Assembly: GCA_946965045.2 (NCBI GenBank)
Contig: OX337241.1
Coordinates: forward strand, 620,001-684,000
Direction of reading: 5' to 3'
DNA: 64,000 bases
Source: Epithemia pelagica
Taxonomy: Eukaryota > Bacillariophyta > Bacillariophyceae > Surirellales > Surirellaceae
Below the pieces are notes generated by a model. The model did not search any database, was not told the origin of the DNA, and saw only the letters and a program-made list of their open reading frames with translations. This document shows positions 61,640 to 64,000 of the stretch, piece by piece. A program made the translations under genes and the position numbers. How positions within the stretch are numbered: the stretch's first letter is position 1; the number at the start of each line of letters is the position of its first letter.

Positions 61640-63990
61640 ACTTGGATGATCTTGTGTGAAGAAAGCATTTAAGCCAAAATGGAAGAGGACCTTGGTAAAC
61701 AAGCATGGCGGTTTCGGATCCATGATGCGGTTCAACGTGAGCGCCTTGATTGTTGGTGGTCGGAGTGACAGGATCGTCGTCGGCATTACAAGCAGGATCA
61801 AGATTGGAGCAATAGACAGAGACATGCTTGCGGAAATCTGGACCAGACAGGTTCTTGGTGAACACAAGATTGGAGCAATAGACAGAGACATGCTTGCGGA
61901 AATCTGGACCAGCTTGGTGAACAGATCAGCAGAATTGTCAGGTGAGTGCAGCCAAACGGTATGAATAATGCCTTCCTCCTTCATCTCACGAAGAAAATGC
62001 CATTTCACATCGATGTGTCGAGTGCGGCCACCAACGCTCCACGAGTGTGTCAGAGCAATGGCACCCTTGCAATCCATCTGCAAGATCATGGGTTTTTGCA
62101 CGGTCAGTCCCATCTGTTCGAGGACGCGCATACCGAAAAGCATGCGTTGGCCTGTTTCCACAGCAGCGACAATTTCGGCTTTGCTAACGGAAAGAGTAAC
62201 GCAATCTTGCATCCGACTGGACTCGGAAATTGGCGCGTCTTGGAGGAAAACAGAAATACCTGAGACACTGTGACGCTTGTCGGGGTCTTTGGCAAAGTCG
62301 GAATCACTACGGCCTCGAATGACAAACTCAAATCCTTCCTTGGTACCATCCCAACAACCAACCGGGCGCAGAATCTTGCTGCACGATGGAGTATCCATGC
62401 AGTAACGCATCACCCGATACATGGCTTTGAGATGATGCTGAGTGCCTTGTTTCATGAATTTGGAGAGTTCGCGGACAGAGTTCAAAATGTCGGGACGTGA
62501 CCAATCATGAGATGCAACAATTTACCGACGCCGCTCCGATACATGGACTGCTGTGTTGCGTTCAACTCATCCGTGCCATCGTCCTTCTTGAGAACTTCAC
62601 CAGGAGCTGCAGGTGTAGCATACTTCTGCGTTGTGGAAGGCACATCAAACTCATCGGAAAAGCTCTGCAGTAAGACGGGCTGCGAGAACTTACACGTGCG
62701 CTGTTCGCGGTCGAGATCAACCTTGCAACCGATATACTCGGTCAATTCACCACAATCGTCGCAGTCGAAGTGTTCCTTCATAGCTTCTTTGGAGTGAAGG
62801 ACTCCTGCTTCGGATCCACAGACCAAGAAATCATCCACCCACGAGAGCCAAATGACGAGGCCGAATGCAGTCCATGCGAAGTAGAGGCATGGATCAGCAC
62901 GGTTGCGCAAGAACTGGATAAGCTTCATAACTTCCTGGACCTTATTCCAAAAGGCACGAGCGGCTTGCTTTGTGCCATAAAGAGTCTTGCCAAGGAAGAT
63001 CAACCAACCAGGAGGATATTTGGACTCCATTCCTTTCGGAATGGTCATCCACATCTTCCGATCCTTTTCGAAGTCGCCGAGCAGAAAGGCTCCCTTGACA
63101 TCCATCACATGGACTACCCAATTCGCTAATATGATCAAGACGAAAATGATCATAATGGTCAGTTCGGAGGCCACTGGAGCAAACGTGGCATGACTGTCAT
63201 AGTGCTCCCCATCGACCTGTTCGTACCCTCGGGCATTTAATTGCGCGCGAAACGCTCCACTTGCTTTCTTTTTCATGGCCCATACGTTGCTAAGAATCTT
63301 GGCATCAGCTGGGACTTCGACAGGATCACAGGGGATAAAGACACCATTGTCAATCATCCTTTGATATTCTTTTTCAATGGACTCAAGCCATTGATCACGC
63401 TCTGGTCCATTGATGGCTTCCTCGTATGTCAAAACATGGAGCTCTCGGGTGTTTTGAATTCCTCCGCCCAGTCCTGCACCGACGAGTGCACATTCTCGGG
63501 CAAACGGTGATGAGTTGGGGCTCATGCCAGATGCTTCACAATCAACAGGAAATTCAGGAGCTTGGTATTCGGGGTCAATAGGTACTTGCTGGTATGCATT
63601 GCTGGCGTCAGTTACAAGGTCGGCGTGAAGAAAGGCTGCACTGATGTCGGAGTGATGGTCAAGGCTTGACTCCTCTTGGATCTCTTCGTAGTCACTGGAG
63701 TCATCGTCATTGGAGTCATAGTTGTCACGTGAGTCATCGGATTCAGGTTGTTCACTGAAGTCGGAGTCTTCGTGGCCCAGTTCGGCCATGGAGGAATAGT
63801 AGTTAATCTCCGACTGTGTAAGGGATAACTCATTGTAGTTGATCCCAGCACATTGATACTCTTCAATTAGACGTCGTGGTGGACGAATGTGACGACCTGT
63901 TCGCGTGACTTGATGTTGTCGAGGTGTAGCAGAAGTGATTGCGCTCACATTTTCATCTGCGTCTGTCGCTTGATCAATGGTTTCGACCAT
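61640..63990 (-). pseudogene. Copia pol fragment (RT-RNase H) with frameshift
   Basis: From the right edge: an acidic linker, then RT with N-V-W-A-M-K-K-K, D-V-K-G-A-F-L-L-G (first Asp), L-Y-G-T-K-Q-A-A-R-A-F-W and W-V-D-D-F-L-V (Trp instead of the usual Tyr in YVDD). The frame ends falsely near 62485-62505 at G-K-L-L-H-L-M. One missing base there shifts the frame, and the expected W-S-R-P-D-I-L-N-S-V-R-E-L continues in the next frame. RNase H follows: G-R-S-D-S-D-F-A, S-V-S-K-A-E-I-V-A, R-T-R-H-I-D-V-K-W and N-S-A-D-L-F-T-K. After that a 66-bp tandem duplication and a 7-bp loss put the tail out of frame. The element cannot encode an active polyprotein. Confidence 0.85.
61800..61912. repeat. 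Tandem duplication, period 66 bp, inside copia element 3
   Basis: A 46-47 bp core (AGATTGGAGCAATAGACAGA...GGAAATCTGGACCAG) occurs at about 61800-61846 and again at 61866-61912. The flanking spacer differs by the loss of ACAGGTT-like bases in the second copy (ACCAGACAGGTTCTTGG against ACCAGCTTGG). It falls across the end of the RNase H reading frame. Confidence 0.85.
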
Positions 63991-64000
63991 GGGAGTGTCC

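Larger units (their letters stand above)
61640..64000 (-). mobile_element. Decayed Ty1/copia element, partial (element 3)
   Basis: The pol 3' half (RT and RNase H) reads on the minus strand and continues beyond 64000. It carries a frameshift and an internal tandem duplication and belongs to a third copia family, different from elements 1 and 2. The element's left boundary is not determinable because only one LTR could be inside the window; 61640 is approximate, just past the recognisable coding end. Confidence 0.75.

Noticed and set aside
1-64000. CRISPR arrays, rRNA, tRNA genes, bacterial-type operons
   Set aside because: None recognised. The spliced genes and LTR elements mark this as eukaryotic nuclear DNA. 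A tRNA scan was not possible by eye and could still find one.

Overview
This window looks like nuclear DNA of a photosynthetic stramenopile, most probably a pennate diatom. The evidence is indirect. Several proteins start with a signal peptide followed by an ASAFAP-type A-x-A-F plastid-import motif (DXS at the left edge, the FKBP gene at 35.9 kb, possibly the gene at 1.3 kb). Introns are few, short and GT-AG. Copia elements are of the diatom CoDi type. A lineage-typical protein family of unknown function occurs six times. No species can be named from the sequence alone. There is no CRISPR array or operon, and I recognised no rRNA or tRNA.

Layout. 0-11 kb: a partial plastid DXS gene (minus) diverges from a two-helix, probably plastid, protein (plus). 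They are followed by the first unknown-family gene, a spliced polyamine/amino-acid transporter (minus), a non-coding stretch with ~300 bp degenerate repeats, and a three-exon mitochondrial glycine-cleavage T-protein gene. 11-24 kb: a second unknown-family gene, a 131-bp tandem duplication, then two copia LTR retrotransposons only 269 bp apart. The first (minus, 13112-17278) is internally deleted. The second (plus, 17548-24149) has identical LTRs and one uninterrupted 2053-codon gag-pol. 24-36 kb: a third unknown-family gene, a coiled-coil gene broken by one in-frame stop, an MSP-domain protein, an LSG1-type ribosome-export GTPase, a 600-bp hAT element with perfect 8-bp target duplications, and a fourth unknown-family gene. 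36-47 kb: a thylakoid-lumen PDZ-FKBP, a 6.2-kb two-gene DNA element with 17-bp terminal inverted repeats, and a RING/coiled-coil E3-like protein. 47-64 kb: a very large P4-ATPase lipid flippase, two more unknown-family genes side by side, a membrane SGNH hydrolase, and a decayed third copia element running off the right edge.

The host genes are ordinary single-copy housekeeping genes (isoprenoid synthesis, one-carbon metabolism, ribosome export, lipid asymmetry, transport) that do not form a pathway. The points of most interest are: (1) six paralogs of one uncharacterised family, all on the plus strand; (2) a candidate self-priming primer-binding site in copia element 1, with the geometry known for fission-yeast Tf1; (3) the 6.2-kb TIR-bounded element carrying a spliced protein with a W-R-N-L-W...S-Q-Q-G-W-E...R-R-T-Q-R-G-G-like signature. 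Gene starts were chosen at the first plausible ATG. Splice sites were inferred by eye from GT/AG, frame and conservation.
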